DNA of 64,000 bases, from NCBI RefSeq assembly GCF_014646355.1, contig NZ_BMNH01000006.1:63102-127101 (forward strand), written 5' to 3'. The DNA comes from Nonomuraea cavernae. GTDB lineage: Bacteria; Actinomycetota; Actinomycetes; Streptosporangiales; Streptosporangiaceae. The translations under genes were made by a program, and so were the position numbers. Below the pieces are notes generated by a model, which did no database searches, was not told where the DNA came from, and was given only the letters and a program-made list of their open reading frames with translations. This document shows positions 22,137-31,257 of this stretch, piece after piece; the first letter of the stretch is position 1; each line of letters opens with the position of its first letter.

Positions 22137-22365
22137 CTAGAGGCATCATCCTGTCTCTGGCCGCCAATCTCGCCCAAGCCACACCGACCGTCTGGGGCTG
22201 GATCACCGCCGCCACCCGGCTGGCGCCTTCCTCGTCGCGGTCTCCATGCTCGAACGCCGCGCCACCACCCGTACCGACACACCGAAGGACGTCCCGCAGA
22301 CCCTCACCAACCGCGCAGACGTCCCAAGCCGTCTCCGGGGAGTCCCGACACGTCCCGCACGATGA
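22137..22365 (+). pseudogene. Fragment of an SpdB-like (DUF2637) membrane protein
   Basis: One frame reads RGIILSLAANLAQATPTVWGWITAA; after a single frameshift another reads PAGAFLVAVSMLERRATTRTDT, then a Thr/Pro-rich end. This is the C-terminal part of DUF2637/SpdB-type proteins encoded on actinomycete integrative conjugative elements and plasmids. The N-terminal membrane helices are missing. It supports a conjugative element origin for the island. Confidence 0.6.
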
Positions 22366-22377
22366 CTCGTCGCGGCC

Positions 22378-22485
22378 CGTCTCGGCCACGCCGATCCGGC
22401 CATCACCCTGCGCGTCTACGCCCACGTCATCCACGAACAGACCGCAACGGCGGCGGACGTCTTCGCCAAAGCCGTCAACGGCTGA
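22378..22485 (+). pseudogene. C-terminal fragment of a second tyrosine integrase
   Basis: It reads RLGHADPAITLRVYAHVIHE, then QTATAADVFAKAVNG and TGA at 22483-22485. LGHxD and the VYAHV catalytic Tyr are the last motifs of a phage/AICE tyrosine recombinase. Upstream domains are gone. It lies about 110 bp from the intact tRNA-Thr, the usual place for the integrase of a tRNA-integrating element. Confidence 0.85.
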
Positions 22486-22497
22486 TCGGGAGCCACC

Positions 22498-22523
22498 GTG
22501 TTAGCAAGGGTGTTAGCAAGATC
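22498..22523 (+). repeat. GTTAGCA direct repeats (att arm-like), copy 2
   Basis: GTGTTAGCAAG (22498-22508) and GTGTTAGCAAGATC (22510-22523), directly after the integrase fragment stop. The second is identical to 21188-21201. Confidence 0.65.
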
Positions 22524-22543
22524 TCGACATTGTCCTGATAAAC

Positions 22544-22584
22544 AGAAAGCCCCTGACGGCGTGTCGCCTGTTCAGGGGCCTTCT
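22544..22584 (+). terminator. Hairpin next to intact tRNA-Thr
   Basis: AGAAAGCCCCTGA (22544-22556) pairs with TTCAGGGGCCTTCT (22571-22584) around a 14-nt loop. It can end the integrase transcript rightward and the tRNA transcript leftward. Confidence 0.8.
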
Positions 22585-22591
22585 GATGTAG

Positions 22592-22664
22592 AGCCGACGA
22601 GGGGAATCGAACCCCTGACCTTCTGTTTACAAGACAGATGCTCTGCCGATTGAGCTACGTCGGC
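22592..22664 (-). tRNA. tRNA-Thr (anticodon TGT)
   Basis: Full cloverleaf on the minus strand: acceptor GCCGACG/CGTCGGC, D-arm GCTC...GAGC, anticodon stem TCTGT/ACAGA with loop CTTGTAA (anticodon TGT, reads ACA), T-arm AGGGG-TTCGATT-CCCCT. CCA is not encoded. Its 3' half is the integration target of the elements to its left. Confidence 0.96.
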
Positions 22665-22684
22665 GCGGCCATCAGTCTAGACGG

Positions 22685-23644
22685 TCACCGACGCCTATGA
22701 CGAGCGACCTCGTACAACGCCACCCCAGCAGCCACTCCCGCGTTCAACGACTCCGCGGCCGCCTGCATCGGAATGCGTACCAGCACGTCGCACTGCTCCC
22801 GCACCAGCCGCGACAGCCCCTTGCCCTCGGAGCCCACGACGACGACCAGCGGCTCGTTGAGCAGGTCGGCGTCACCGATGTCGGTGGTGCCGTCGCCGTC
22901 GAGGCCCACGACGAACAGCCCGGCATCGCGGTATTCGCGGAGTGCGGCCGTGAGATTGGCGGCGCGCGCCACCCTGAGGTTGGCGAGGGTCCCCGCGGAC
23001 GTCTTCCAGGCGCCTCCGGTGACTCCCGCGGCGCGGCGGGACGGGATGAGCAGGCCGTGGGCGCCGAAGGCGGTGGCCGAGCGGGCGATGGCGCCGAGGT
23101 TGCGGGGGTCGGTGACGCCGTCGAGGGCCACGACGAGCGGCGTCTCGGCCGCGTCGTGGGCCAGCTCGACGAGCTCGGATGGGTGGGCGTAGTCGTAGGC
23201 CGGGATCTGCAGGACGATGCCCTGGTGAATGGCGCCCTCGGTGAGCCGGTCGAGCTTGTCGCGGCTGGACTCCAGGAGGGCGATGCCACGCTCGGTGGCG
23301 ATCTTGATGGAGTCGCGGACGCGGTCGTCGTTGTCGATGCGCTGGGCGACGTAGAGGGCGTTGGCGGGCACGCCGGCGAGCAGCGCCTCCAGCACGGGGT
23401 TGCGCCCGCCGATGTACTCGGGGGCGTCCTCGGAGCGCCTCTGCCGCGTGGGCGCGGGGCGGCGACCGCCTCGCTCCTCGCGGGCGACCCGCTCGGTGCG
23501 CGCCTTGTCCTTGTACCAGTGGCGCATCTCCGCGGGCGGGGTCGACCCCTTGCCCTCGAGCCCCCGGCGTCCCTGACCTCCGGTGCCCTTGGACGGGCCC
23601 TTCTTCTTCGCGGGTCTGCCCGACGCCCTACCCCCAGCTGCCAT
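22685..23644 (-). CDS. rlmB: 23S rRNA (guanosine-2'-O-)-methyltransferase RlmB
   Basis: 319 aa from ATG 23644. A basic, Gly/Lys-rich N-terminal tail (about 1-85) precedes the substrate-binding domain (EYIGGRNPVLEALLAGVPANALYV) and the SPOUT knot with motifs LDGVTDPRNLGAIARSA, VVGSEGKGLSRLVREQCD and IPMQAAAESLNAGVAAGVAL. It methylates a guanosine in the peptidyl-transferase region of 23S rRNA using SAM. It belongs to the conserved carD-ispF-cysS-rlmB neighbourhood, here split from cysS by a TetR/hemerythrin pair. Confidence 0.93.
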   Translation of the reverse strand: MAAGGRASGRPAKKKGPSKGTGGQGRRGLEGKGSTPPAEMRHWYKDKARTERVAREERGGRRPAPTRQRRSEDAPEYIGGRNPVLEALLAGVPANALYVAQRIDNDDRVRDSIKIATERGIALLESSRDKLDRLTEGAIHQGIVLQIPAYDYAHPSELVELAHDAAETPLVVALDGVTDPRNLGAIARSATAFGAHGLLIPSRRAAGVTGGAWKTSAGTLANLRVARAANLTAALREYRDAGLFVVGLDGDGTTDIGDADLLNEPLVVVVGSEGKGLSRLVREQCDVLVRIPMQAAAESLNAGVAAGVALYEVARHRRR

Positions 23645-23805
23645 GGCATCAAGGGTACTCGGGCCGCCACCCCCCTCACGCCCTTCGAGCCGAGGGCCGG
23701 CGCGACCGCGCCGGGCGGCGCCACGGCCGGGCGGCAGGTCATCACGGATCACCGACCGCCTCAAAACCAGGGAGTATCGCCCGTTTTATAGCAAATTAGG
23801 CTTTT

Positions 23806-23826
23806 GTACCTACTAGTAGGTACGAT
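23806..23826 (+). promoter_or_regulatory. 18-bp perfect palindrome operator and -10 box of the tetR gene
   Basis: GTACCTACTAGTAGGTAC (23806-23823) is a perfect palindrome overlapping a -10 box TACGAT (23821-23826) that ends 6 nt before ATG 23833. Position and symmetry fit TetR autorepression of a leaderless gene. Confidence 0.85.
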
Positions 23827-23832
23827 AGCGGG

Positions 23833-24408
23833 ATGAACACCGCCGAGCGACTGATCCAGAGCACGCAGCAGTTGCTCTGGGAGCGCGGATACGTCGGCAC
23901 CAGCCCCAAGGCCATCCAGCAACGGGCCGAGGCCGGTCAGGGCAGCATGTACCACCACTTCACCGGCAAGCAGGACCTCGCGCTCCAGGCCATCCGCCGC
24001 AGCGCCGAACAGCTGTGCTCCGAGGCTGCCGAACGCCTTTCCTCGCCCGGCACCTCCTACGAGCGCATCGCGGCCTACCTGCTGCGCGAGCGGGACGTGC
24101 TGCGCGGCTGCAGGATCGGCCGGCTGGCCGCCGACCCCGACATCGTCGCCAGCCCCACCCTGCGCGCACCGCTGGAGGAGACCTTCACCTGGCTGAACGA
24201 CCGCATCCGGGAACTGCTCGTGGAGGGACGCGAGCGCGGGGAATTCTCCGAGGCTCTCGTTCCCGCGGATGCCGCCACCGCCATCACCGCCGTGGTGCAG
24301 GGCGGCTACGTGCTGGCCATGTCGGCGGGCACGGCGGAGCCGTTCGAGCGGGCCGTGCGTGGCGCGCTCAACCTGCTCACCGCTCACCTCACCGGAGGAC
24401 AGGAATAG
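23833..24408 (+). CDS. TetR/AcrR family transcriptional repressor
   Basis: 191 aa. The N-terminal HTH (about 5-50: YVGTSPKAIQQRAEAGQGSMYHHFTGKQDLA) is typical, and the C-terminal ligand domain has the layout of LfrR/YxaF-like regulators (DVLRGCRIGRLAADPDIVASPTLRAPLEETF). The conserved RGCxxGxLAxD segment is shared with repressors that answer to reactive or electrophilic compounds. The gene is leaderless under an 18-bp palindromic operator. The hemerythrin gene 2 bp downstream is probably co-transcribed and controlled by it. Confidence 0.92.
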   Translation: MNTAERLIQSTQQLLWERGYVGTSPKAIQQRAEAGQGSMYHHFTGKQDLALQAIRRSAEQLCSEAAERLSSPGTSYERIAAYLLRERDVLRGCRIGRLAADPDIVASPTLRAPLEETFTWLNDRIRELLVEGRERGEFSEALVPADAATAITAVVQGGYVLAMSAGTAEPFERAVRGALNLLTAHLTGGQE

Positions 24409-24410
24409 AC

Positions 24411-25195
24411 ATGCACCCGCACGAACAGACACCGGCGACTCACCGGAGCATCGGCCGGACGACCCCATCGACCTGGCAGGACCAGCGAATGGACGACTCC
24501 CGCCGAAGGGCGTGTGCGCATGACGCCGGACGCCGCCGCGCCGACGAGCCGTTCCCGGACCTCACCGGTGTCCGGGTCGTTCATCGGGCACTGCGTGACG
24601 ATCTTCGCAGGCTGGCCCTCCTCGCCCGGGAGCTCGACGAGAGCCCCACGACGGTCGACAAGGACCAGGCCATGGCGGTCCGCGACTACGTCAAGCTCCT
24701 CAGCGAGGAGCTCGCCCGCCACCACGACTGGGAGGCCGAGGTGCTGTGGCCGCTCGTCGGCGAGCTGGCGGGTGAGGCCATCGATCTGCGGTCCCACTTC
24801 GCGGAGCACGCGATCGTGGTTCCGCTGCTGGAAGACCTGCGCGCCGTCGCGAACGACTTCGCGGCCACTCCCACCGCCGGTGTCACGGCGTTCGCGGCCG
24901 TACTCCGCGTGCTCAGCCGCAAGATCGAAGATCATCTCCGCTACCAGGAGCGGGACGTACTGCCCCTGGTCGCCGAGTACGTGGGCGCCGGATGCTACGC
25001 GTGCGCGAAGCGGCGCATGCCGCGAACCGGCTGGCTGAAGCGCGTCACCTGGGCGCTCCCGTGGCGGGCCCGCTTCGCGACCCCCGAGGAGCGGCGCCAT
25101 CTCCAGCGCCACGCCGGGCTGGTCACCAGGCTGCCGGCGGCCGTGCTCGGCCGTTCGTACGCGACCCTCGAACGTCGTGCCTTCGCCCCGGTCGA

Positions 25196-25199
<4 letters not shown>
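24411..25199 (+). CDS. Hemerythrin HHE-domain protein
   Basis: 262 aa from ATG 24411 (AGGA upstream); ATG 24489 is an alternative. The HHE four-helix domain spans about 55-190 and keeps the iron-ligand pattern: [35 protein letters not shown] and [14 protein letters not shown]-terminal extension ([23 protein letters not shown] onward) is Arg/Trp-rich and reminiscent of membrane-peripheral tails. The domain can bind a di-iron centre and sense O2, NO or peroxide. Its location after a TetR repressor suggests an inducible stress function. Confidence 0.85.
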
Positions 25200-26587
<1,388 letters not shown>

Positions 26588-26630
26588 GTACCAAAGGCTA
26601 ACGCCTCAGCCGCGCTCGCATGCCTGATAA

Positions 26631-27017
26631 TCACCCGCGCAGGGTGACCCTTTCGGGCTTGACCCGGACGATCAGCCGCTTGACCCCGGGCTTGTCCTCC
26701 CACGGCTTTCCGGTGTACTTCAGCGAGAGCTCCTGGATCAGGTCGCCCTCCGGGTCGTCCTCCAGCGTGACGCTGCCGCGCACCTCCGCGTACCTGTAGG
26801 GATTGGCCGGGTCGATGATCAGCAGGCTGGTCCGCGGGTCGCGCTCGTAGTTGCGCGGCTTCTGCCGCCCCGCCGCGGTGGAGAAGATCACGTCGTCACC
26901 GTCGGTGCGCACCCACACCACCGTGTTCTGTGGTCCGCCGTCCGGATTGAGGCTGGTCACCGTGGCGTAGTTGGGGGCGTCGAACAGTGCCCGGACATCC
27001 TCGGACAGCTCGGCCAT
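26631..27017 (-). CDS. F420/flavin-dependent PPOX-class split-barrel protein
   Basis: 128 aa. A small split-beta-barrel of the pyridoxamine-phosphate-oxidase superfamily: NYATVTSLNPDGGPQNTVVWVRTDG, VIFSTAAGRQKPRNYERDPRTSLLIIDP, and an ending RLIVRVKPERVTL. Actinobacterial members of this size usually bind coenzyme F420 or flavin and reduce diverse substrates. The substrate cannot be read from sequence. It lies divergently from the DUF2637 gene, with 53 bp between the starts. Confidence 0.85.
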   Translation of the reverse strand: MAELSEDVRALFDAPNYATVTSLNPDGGPQNTVVWVRTDGDDVIFSTAAGRQKPRNYERDPRTSLLIIDPANPYRYAEVRGSVTLEDDPEGDLIQELSLKYTGKPWEDKPGVKRLIVRVKPERVTLRG

Positions 27018-27070
27018 CTCTTCCTCCTCGATCGGTCGTGGCCCCCATTCTTCTGTAGGCTCGAACCGCC

Positions 27071-28465
27071 ATGGACGTGACTCCCCCCACCACTCTGCGC
27101 CGCCTGGGCATCGCCCTGGCCGGCGTCGCCGTCGCCGCCCTCACCGGGGCCGCGTGCGCGCTCTCCTTCGACGACCTCCGGGCGCTCGCCATCCGGGGCG
27201 AGGCCCGCGCCGACCTCGCCTATCTCTATCCGGCGGCCTTCGACGCGCTCCTGGTGGTCGCGCTGATCAGCCTGCTGCTGTTGCGCTCGGCCCGGCTGCT
27301 GGTGCGGGTCCAGACGGCGACCGTGCTGGTCCTGCTCATCGTGGCCGCCGCCGCGGTCGACGTCACGACCGCGCTCAGGCTGGACGTCGCGACCCGACCG
27401 GCCACCGTGGGCGTGGCCGTCGCGCCGTGGGTCATGCTGGCTCTCGCCCTGTGGCTGTGGTTACTGCTCATCAAGCACGTCCAGGACCGCCGCGGCTCCG
27501 TCAAGCACGATGACGACCGTACGGCGGAGCACGATCTGGTGCCGTTCCACCGGGGCGGCGGCGCCGAGGCGCCTCCCCCGCTCGTCCCCACGGCCCAGCC
27601 GGTGCTGGAGCCCACACCGGTGGTCGGCCCCACGGCGGCTCCCGAGACTCCGCCCATCTCCGAGCGCGTGACGAGTTGGCCCACCTCGGAGCCCGCGCGT
27701 ATCGGCGACGCCTCAGAGCCCGCCGTACGTTCCCCTGAGGCCGCGTACGCGCCCGAGAGCCCGCCCGAGATCGAGACCCGCGAGGCCCGCGAGCTCGCCG
27801 TGCCGCTGGGCGGAGGGACCGCGGCGGCGAAGGCCGGGCCGGAGCACTCCGCCATGACAGAGCACGGGGACGCACCGGAGCACCTGCCACCGCCGCCCGC
27901 CGCCGAGGCGGGGCATCCGCACCCGGAGGCGCCCGCCCGCGCGGCGCGGGACGCGCCCACGGAGGCCCACCCCCGCGCGACAGAACACCCGCCCACGGAG
28001 ACCAACGCCGCCGGGACAGAGCACCCGCCGACGAAGGCCGGCGCCGACGTGACAGAGGACCCATCTTCGACGGCGCCCGCCGACGCGGCCCGGGACGAGC
28101 ACGACAAGGACAGGCCCGCGGAGGACAGGCCCGTGGAGGCCGAGGAGCCACGGGAGCGCCGCCCGGTGCGGTGGGGCGATCGGGTGAAGCCGACCGACGT
28201 CCTGGTGCACCCGCGCACCCCGGCCGACAGAGATGTCGACACCCAGCCCGTACGCGTGCTCACCGAGCCGGCCGGGGAGACGGGCGACGCCGATCCTGAG
28301 CACGGCCCGGAGGCCGCCGACACCACCGAGGGCGGGCTACGCGGCAGCGACATGGAGGACACCGCTCCCCACCCGGTCATCCACGACACGGACGGGCCCG
28401 ACCGGTCGACGGCCGACGCGCCCGCCGGCCGCCTCCGCAGCACGCCGCTCCCTCCGGAGGAATGA
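27071..28465 (+). CDS. DUF2637 (SpdB-like) membrane protein with long low-complexity tail
   Basis: 464 aa. The first 145 residues form a DUF2637 membrane module with about four helices (LGIALAGVAVAALTGAACAL; AFDALLVVALISLLLLRSARLL; TATVLVLLIVAAAAVDVT; APWVMLALALWLWLLLI). The remaining 320 residues are Glu/Pro/Ala/Thr-rich, with loosely repeated ATEHPPTE-type units, and should be disordered in the cytoplasm. DUF2637 proteins are commonest on actinomycete plasmids and integrative elements, where they take part in DNA spread; here the gene sits between cysS and ispF and may be domesticated. A TAGGCT -10-like box ends 9 nt before the ATG. Confidence 0.85.
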   Translation: MDVTPPTTLRRLGIALAGVAVAALTGAACALSFDDLRALAIRGEARADLAYLYPAAFDALLVVALISLLLLRSARLLVRVQTATVLVLLIVAAAAVDVTTALRLDVATRPATVGVAVAPWVMLALALWLWLLLIKHVQDRRGSVKHDDDRTAEHDLVPFHRGGGAEAPPPLVPTAQPVLEPTPVVGPTAAPETPPISERVTSWPTSEPARIGDASEPAVRSPEAAYAPESPPEIETREARELAVPLGGGTAAAKAGPEHSAMTEHGDAPEHLPPPPAAEAGHPHPEAPARAARDAPTEAHPRATEHPPTETNAAGTEHPPTKAGADVTEDPSSTAPADAARDEHDKDRPAEDRPVEAEEPRERRPVRWGDRVKPTDVLVHPRTPADRDVDTQPVRVLTEPAGETGDADPEHGPEAADTTEGGLRGSDMEDTAPHPVIHDTDGPDRSTADAPAGRLRSTPLPPEE

Positions 28466-28494
28466 GCAGCCCTAGCTCCCAGGGAGGCAGCGCG

Positions 28495-28524
28495 AAGACC
28501 CGCCCGGTCACCCGGGCGGGTCTT
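28495..28524. terminator. Strong bidirectional terminator
   Basis: 13-bp perfect stem AAGACCCGCCCGG (28495-28507) / CCGGGCGGGTCTT (28512-28524), 4-nt loop, then TCGTG on the plus strand. It lies between the convergent DUF2637 and GlsB-like genes. Confidence 0.93.
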
Positions 28525-28561
28525 TCGTGTGTCTTGGTGAGAACCAGGTGTCTCGGAGGAT

Positions 28562-28855
28562 CTAGGCTCGTGTGCCGCTACCGCGCTTGAGCCCGGCGAC
28601 GAGGCCGACGCCGACGATCGCGAGAACGATCTGCATGACCAGCTCGATCCAGTCGATGCCCGAGGTCGTCTCGACTCCCATAACCTGTGCGATGAGCGTG
28701 CCCAGCAGGGCGGCAACGATGCCGACGACGATGGTGAGGATCCACCCGATGGCCTGCCGGCCGGGAAGCAGCAGACGACCGATGGCGCCAACGACGGCGC
28801 CGATAACGATGGCGCCAAGGATGGACTGGATTGTCATGGTACGAAACCTCCCCAT
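28562..28855 (-). CDS. GlsB/YeaQ/YmgE-family stress membrane protein 1
   Basis: 97 aa with three hydrophobic, Gly-rich helices: ILGAIVIGAVVGAIGRLLLPG, GWILTIVVGIVAALLGTLIAQ and LVMQIVLAIVGVGLVAGL. The GxxxGxxxRLLLPG turn and GIVAALLGT are the family hallmarks. Transglycosylase-associated proteins of this type are induced by envelope or general stress; the mechanism is unknown. A related protein is encoded 80 bp upstream at 28935-29222, so the pair arose by duplication. Confidence 0.9.
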   Translation of the reverse strand: MGRFRTMTIQSILGAIVIGAVVGAIGRLLLPGRQAIGWILTIVVGIVAALLGTLIAQVMGVETTSGIDWIELVMQIVLAIVGVGLVAGLKRGSGTRA

Positions 28856-28934
28856 GAGGGTGAGCCGTTCACCTTCACGGAAAGGTCAGTACCCCGTAAC
28901 AGACGATTATGCGACTGTCCTATAAAATGGCAGG

Positions 28935-29222
28935 TCAGGTATCGGTTCGTCGTGTTCTGCCCGCTCGGGTGATGCCTATCCGGACAACGAGCACCACGCC
29001 GATCACCGCCAGCCCCAGCTGAAGCAGGTGCTCGATCCAGTCGATGCCTCTGGTGTCGGCCAGGCCGAACGCATGGGCGATCAGAGTGCCGATCAGCGCC
29101 GCCACGATGCCGACGATCAGCGTCAGGCCGATGGACATGTGCTGCTTGCCGGGCACGAGCAGCCGTGCCAGCGCGCCGACGATGGCGCCGATGATGATGG
29201 CGGAGACAATCGCGCCGATCAT
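28935..29222 (-). CDS. GlsB/YeaQ/YmgE-family stress membrane protein 2
   Basis: 95 aa. Same three-helix layout as its neighbour: MIGAIVSAIIIGAIVGALAR with LLVPG, LTLIVGIVAALIGTLIAHAFG and HLLQLGLAVIGVVLVVRI, then a basic tail RAGRTRRTDT. The intergenic 28856-28934 is AT-richer than average and could hold a separate promoter for the downstream copy. Confidence 0.9.
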   Translation of the reverse strand: MIGAIVSAIIIGAIVGALARLLVPGKQHMSIGLTLIVGIVAALIGTLIAHAFGLADTRGIDWIEHLLQLGLAVIGVVLVVRIGITRAGRTRRTDT

Positions 29223-29292
29223 GTGTACTCCCCCCGAGACGTTGCTGCCTAAAGGGAAGTACCCGACAAATCACCACACTACGCATGAGGAA

Positions 29293-29330
29293 GGCGACGG
29301 TCCGTACCGCGCCAGTGACGGACCGTCGCC
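29293..29330 (-). terminator. Terminator downstream of ispF
   Basis: 13-bp perfect stem GGCGACGGTCCGT (29293-29305) / ACGGACCGTCGCC (29318-29330), 12-nt loop; on the minus strand it is followed by TTCC. It ends the carD-ispF transcript. Confidence 0.88.
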
Positions 29331-29397
29331 CCATTGCTTGGCGGGCCGGAGGCGGCACCCGCCGGGACACCCTCAACGCATCCCTGAAAAGGACGCC

Positions 29398-29865
29398 TCA
29401 GGACGCGGGAAGGTTGACCACGAGCGCGGTCGCGATCGCCGCGATCCCCTCGCCGCGCCCGGTCAGCCCGAGCCCGTCGGTGGTGGTCGCGCTGAGGCTG
29501 ACGAAGGCCCCCAGAGCGGCGCCGAGCGCCAGCTCGGCCTCGACCCGGCGTGGCGCGAGCTTCGGCCGGTTGCCGATCACCTGGATCGCCACGTTGCCGA
29601 TCTCGAAACCGGCGGCACGCACCTGGCGCGCCGTCTCCTTGAGGAGCGTGAGGCCCGAGGCGCCCGCCCAGCGGGGATCGGCGGTGCCGAACAGGCCGCC
29701 CAGATCGCCGAGACCGGCGGCGGAGAGCAGGGCGTCGCAGGCCGCGTGGGCGGCGGCGTCGCCGTCGGAATGGCCCGCGAGACCGATCTCACCGGGCCAG
29801 TGCAGACCGGCGAGGTTGAGCTCACGACCGGAAGCGAACGGGTGGACGTCGACACCGACGCCCAC
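29398..29865 (-). CDS. ispF: 2-C-methyl-D-erythritol 2,4-cyclodiphosphate synthase IspF
   Basis: 155 aa as drawn from GTG 29865. All motifs are canonical: GVDVHPF (Asp6, His8 zinc ligands), [10 protein letters not shown] (His32, Asp34, Asp36, His40) and [12 protein letters not shown]. It makes MEcPP in the non-mevalonate isoprenoid pathway and forms trimers. The start is uncertain: the frame is open 5' to a CTG at 29886 that overlaps the carD stop (CTGA) and has GAGG 7-8 nt upstream, giving [13 protein letters not shown]. ispD, which lies between carD and ispF in mycobacteria, is missing here. Confidence 0.94.
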   Translation of the reverse strand: MGVGVDVHPFASGRELNLAGLHWPGEIGLAGHSDGDAAAHAACDALLSAAGLGDLGGLFGTADPRWAGASGLTLLKETARQVRAAGFEIGNVAIQVIGNRPKLAPRRVEAELALGAALGAFVSLSATTTDGLGLTGRGEGIAAIATALVVNLPAS

Positions 29866-29882
29866 CCGTGGAAAGTTCGTAT

Positions 29883-30365
29883 TCAGGAGTTGAGGACCTC
29901 GTCGAGTAGTGCTTCGGCCTTGTCCTCATTGGTCTTCTCGGCGAGGGCGAGCTCGCTCACCAGAATCTGCCGCGCCTTCGCGAGCATGCGCTTCTCACCC
30001 GCGGACAGACCGCGCTCGCGGTCTCTCCGCCACAGGTCCCGAACGACTTCGGCGACCTTGTTGACGTCGCCCGAGGCGAGCTTCTCCAGATTTGCCTTGT
30101 AACGACGGGACCAGTTGGTCGGCTCCTCCGTGTGCGGCATGCGAAGGACATCGAAAACCCGCTCAAGGCCTTCTTGACCGACAACATCGCGCACGCCGAC
30201 AAGTTCCGCGTTTTCCGCCGGCACCTGGACGGTAAGGTCGCCCTTGTCGACCTTGAGCACCAGGTAGGTCTTTTCCTCACCCTTGATGGATCGCTTCGTG
30301 ATTGCTTCGATCCGAGCAGCCCCATGGTGGGGGTAGACGACAGTGTCGCCGACCTGGAAAGTCAT
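29883..30365 (-). CDS. carD: CarD-family RNA polymerase-binding regulator
   Basis: 160 aa from ATG 30365 (the longer frame to 30407 is not conserved; AAGGGG lies 10 nt upstream of this ATG). The N-terminal RNAP-interaction (tudor-like) domain is [22 protein letters not shown]...[16 protein letters not shown]; the C-terminal helical DNA-binding domain includes [18 protein letters not shown] and [23 protein letters not shown]. CarD stabilises open promoter complexes, notably at rRNA promoters, and is essential in mycobacteria. It heads the isoprenoid/tRNA synthetase block and is divergent from the lpqE-like gene, as in Mycobacterium. Confidence 0.96.
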   Translation of the reverse strand: MTFQVGDTVVYPHHGAARIEAITKRSIKGEEKTYLVLKVDKGDLTVQVPAENAELVGVRDVVGQEGLERVFDVLRMPHTEEPTNWSRRYKANLEKLASGDVNKVAEVVRDLWRRDRERGLSAGEKRMLAKARQILVSELALAEKTNEDKAEALLDEVLNS

Positions 30366-30466
30366 GTGACAAGTACCCCTTCCGCTGTACTCCAGAGTAC
30401 CACGCATCCACAGGCTCCCGGAACAGTGAAATCACCATAACTGCAGGTCAAAGCGGCATATTAGGG

Positions 30467-30483
30467 GTTGACAAGCGGTCAAC
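30467..30483 (+). promoter_or_regulatory. Inverted repeat between carD and lpqE-like gene
   Basis: GTTGAC-AAGCG-GTCAAC, perfect 6-bp arms at 30467-30472 and 30478-30483. It includes a TTGACA-like hexamer, but no good -10 box follows at 17 nt, so operator rather than promoter is the safer reading. Confidence 0.5.
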
Positions 30484-30605
30484 TCTATGAATCGCATATG
30501 CGGACATACCTAATGACCTGCGGGGGCGCGGATATGACCATGGAAACGGGTCGATATGGTAGGCGCTGCCCGAACACGCACGCGCGAACCAAGGAGAACC
30601 CGCCC

Positions 30606-31190
30606 GTGACCAGCCGTCGTTGGATTGTCGCCGCCGCCGCGTTCCTGGTGGCCCCCGTAGTCGCCGGCTGTTCGGCGGGATTCGACGCCGACACCAACAA
30701 GGCGTACGCCCCCAACGAGGCCGGCGTGCTCATCGAGGCGGGCGTTTACGGCGCCCGCGACATCCACATCCCGCAGGCCTTCATCCTGGGCCCCGACTCC
30801 GGCGCGCAGCTCGCGTGGCGCGGCTCGGCCCCGGTCTACCTCAACATCCTCAACACCGCGGACAAGGCCGACACCCTGCAGGCGGTCTCGGCCGGCGACC
30901 TCGGCACGGTGAAGGTGACGGCGCCCATCCAGCTCCCCGTCAACGAGCTCGTCAACACGGGCAAGCCGACGCCCCAGATCATGGTGGAGGGCCTCTCCAA
31001 GAGCCTCAGAGGCGGCGAGAGCGTCAAACTGGACCTCCAGTTCGCCAACGCCGGGCGCGTGTCGATGAACGTGCCTGTGGTCACCCGGAGCCGCGAGTTC
31101 GCGGAGTATCCCGCGGCCCCCGGCGCCACCCCGGCCCCGACGCCCACGCCCACGCCGTCGGCCGAGCACGCCGAGGAAACCGCGCACTGA
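30606..31190 (+). CDS. lpqE: LpqE-like lipoprotein (PCu(A)C-like fold)
   Basis: 194 aa from GTG 30606 (AAGGAG 8 nt upstream). Lipoprotein signal with lipobox VAGC (Cys at about 23). The mature part (AGVYGARDIHIPQAFILG...APVYLNILNTADKADTLQAVSAGDLGTVKV...) has the beta-sandwich pattern of LpqE/copper chaperone PCu(A)C-like proteins, but the Met/His copper motif is not evident. It ends in a Pro/Thr-rich tail. It is divergent from carD exactly as lpqE (Rv3584) is in M. tuberculosis, which supports orthology. The protein is anchored outside the cytoplasmic membrane. Confidence 0.8.
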   Translation: MTSRRWIVAAAAFLVAPVVAGCSAGFDADTNKAYAPNEAGVLIEAGVYGARDIHIPQAFILGPDSGAQLAWRGSAPVYLNILNTADKADTLQAVSAGDLGTVKVTAPIQLPVNELVNTGKPTPQIMVEGLSKSLRGGESVKLDLQFANAGRVSMNVPVVTRSREFAEYPAAPGATPAPTPTPTPSAEHAEETAH

Positions 31191-31214
31191 CGCCCACCGG
31201 CACACGGAAGCGCT

Positions 31215-31249
31215 TGTTCCGGGCCCGGCCTAGAGCCACGCCCGGAACA
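31215..31249. terminator. Bidirectional terminator between lpqE-like gene and regX3
   Basis: 10-bp stem TGTTCCGGGC (31215-31224) / GCCCGGAACA (31240-31249) around a 15-nt loop, between convergent genes. Confidence 0.8.
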
Positions 31250-31257
31250 CGTGTCCG

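Noticed and set aside
30468..30496. TTGACA promoter for the lpqE-like gene
   Set aside because: No TANNNT box at 16-18 nt spacing; the hexamer is part of an inverted repeat, so it was listed only as a possible operator.
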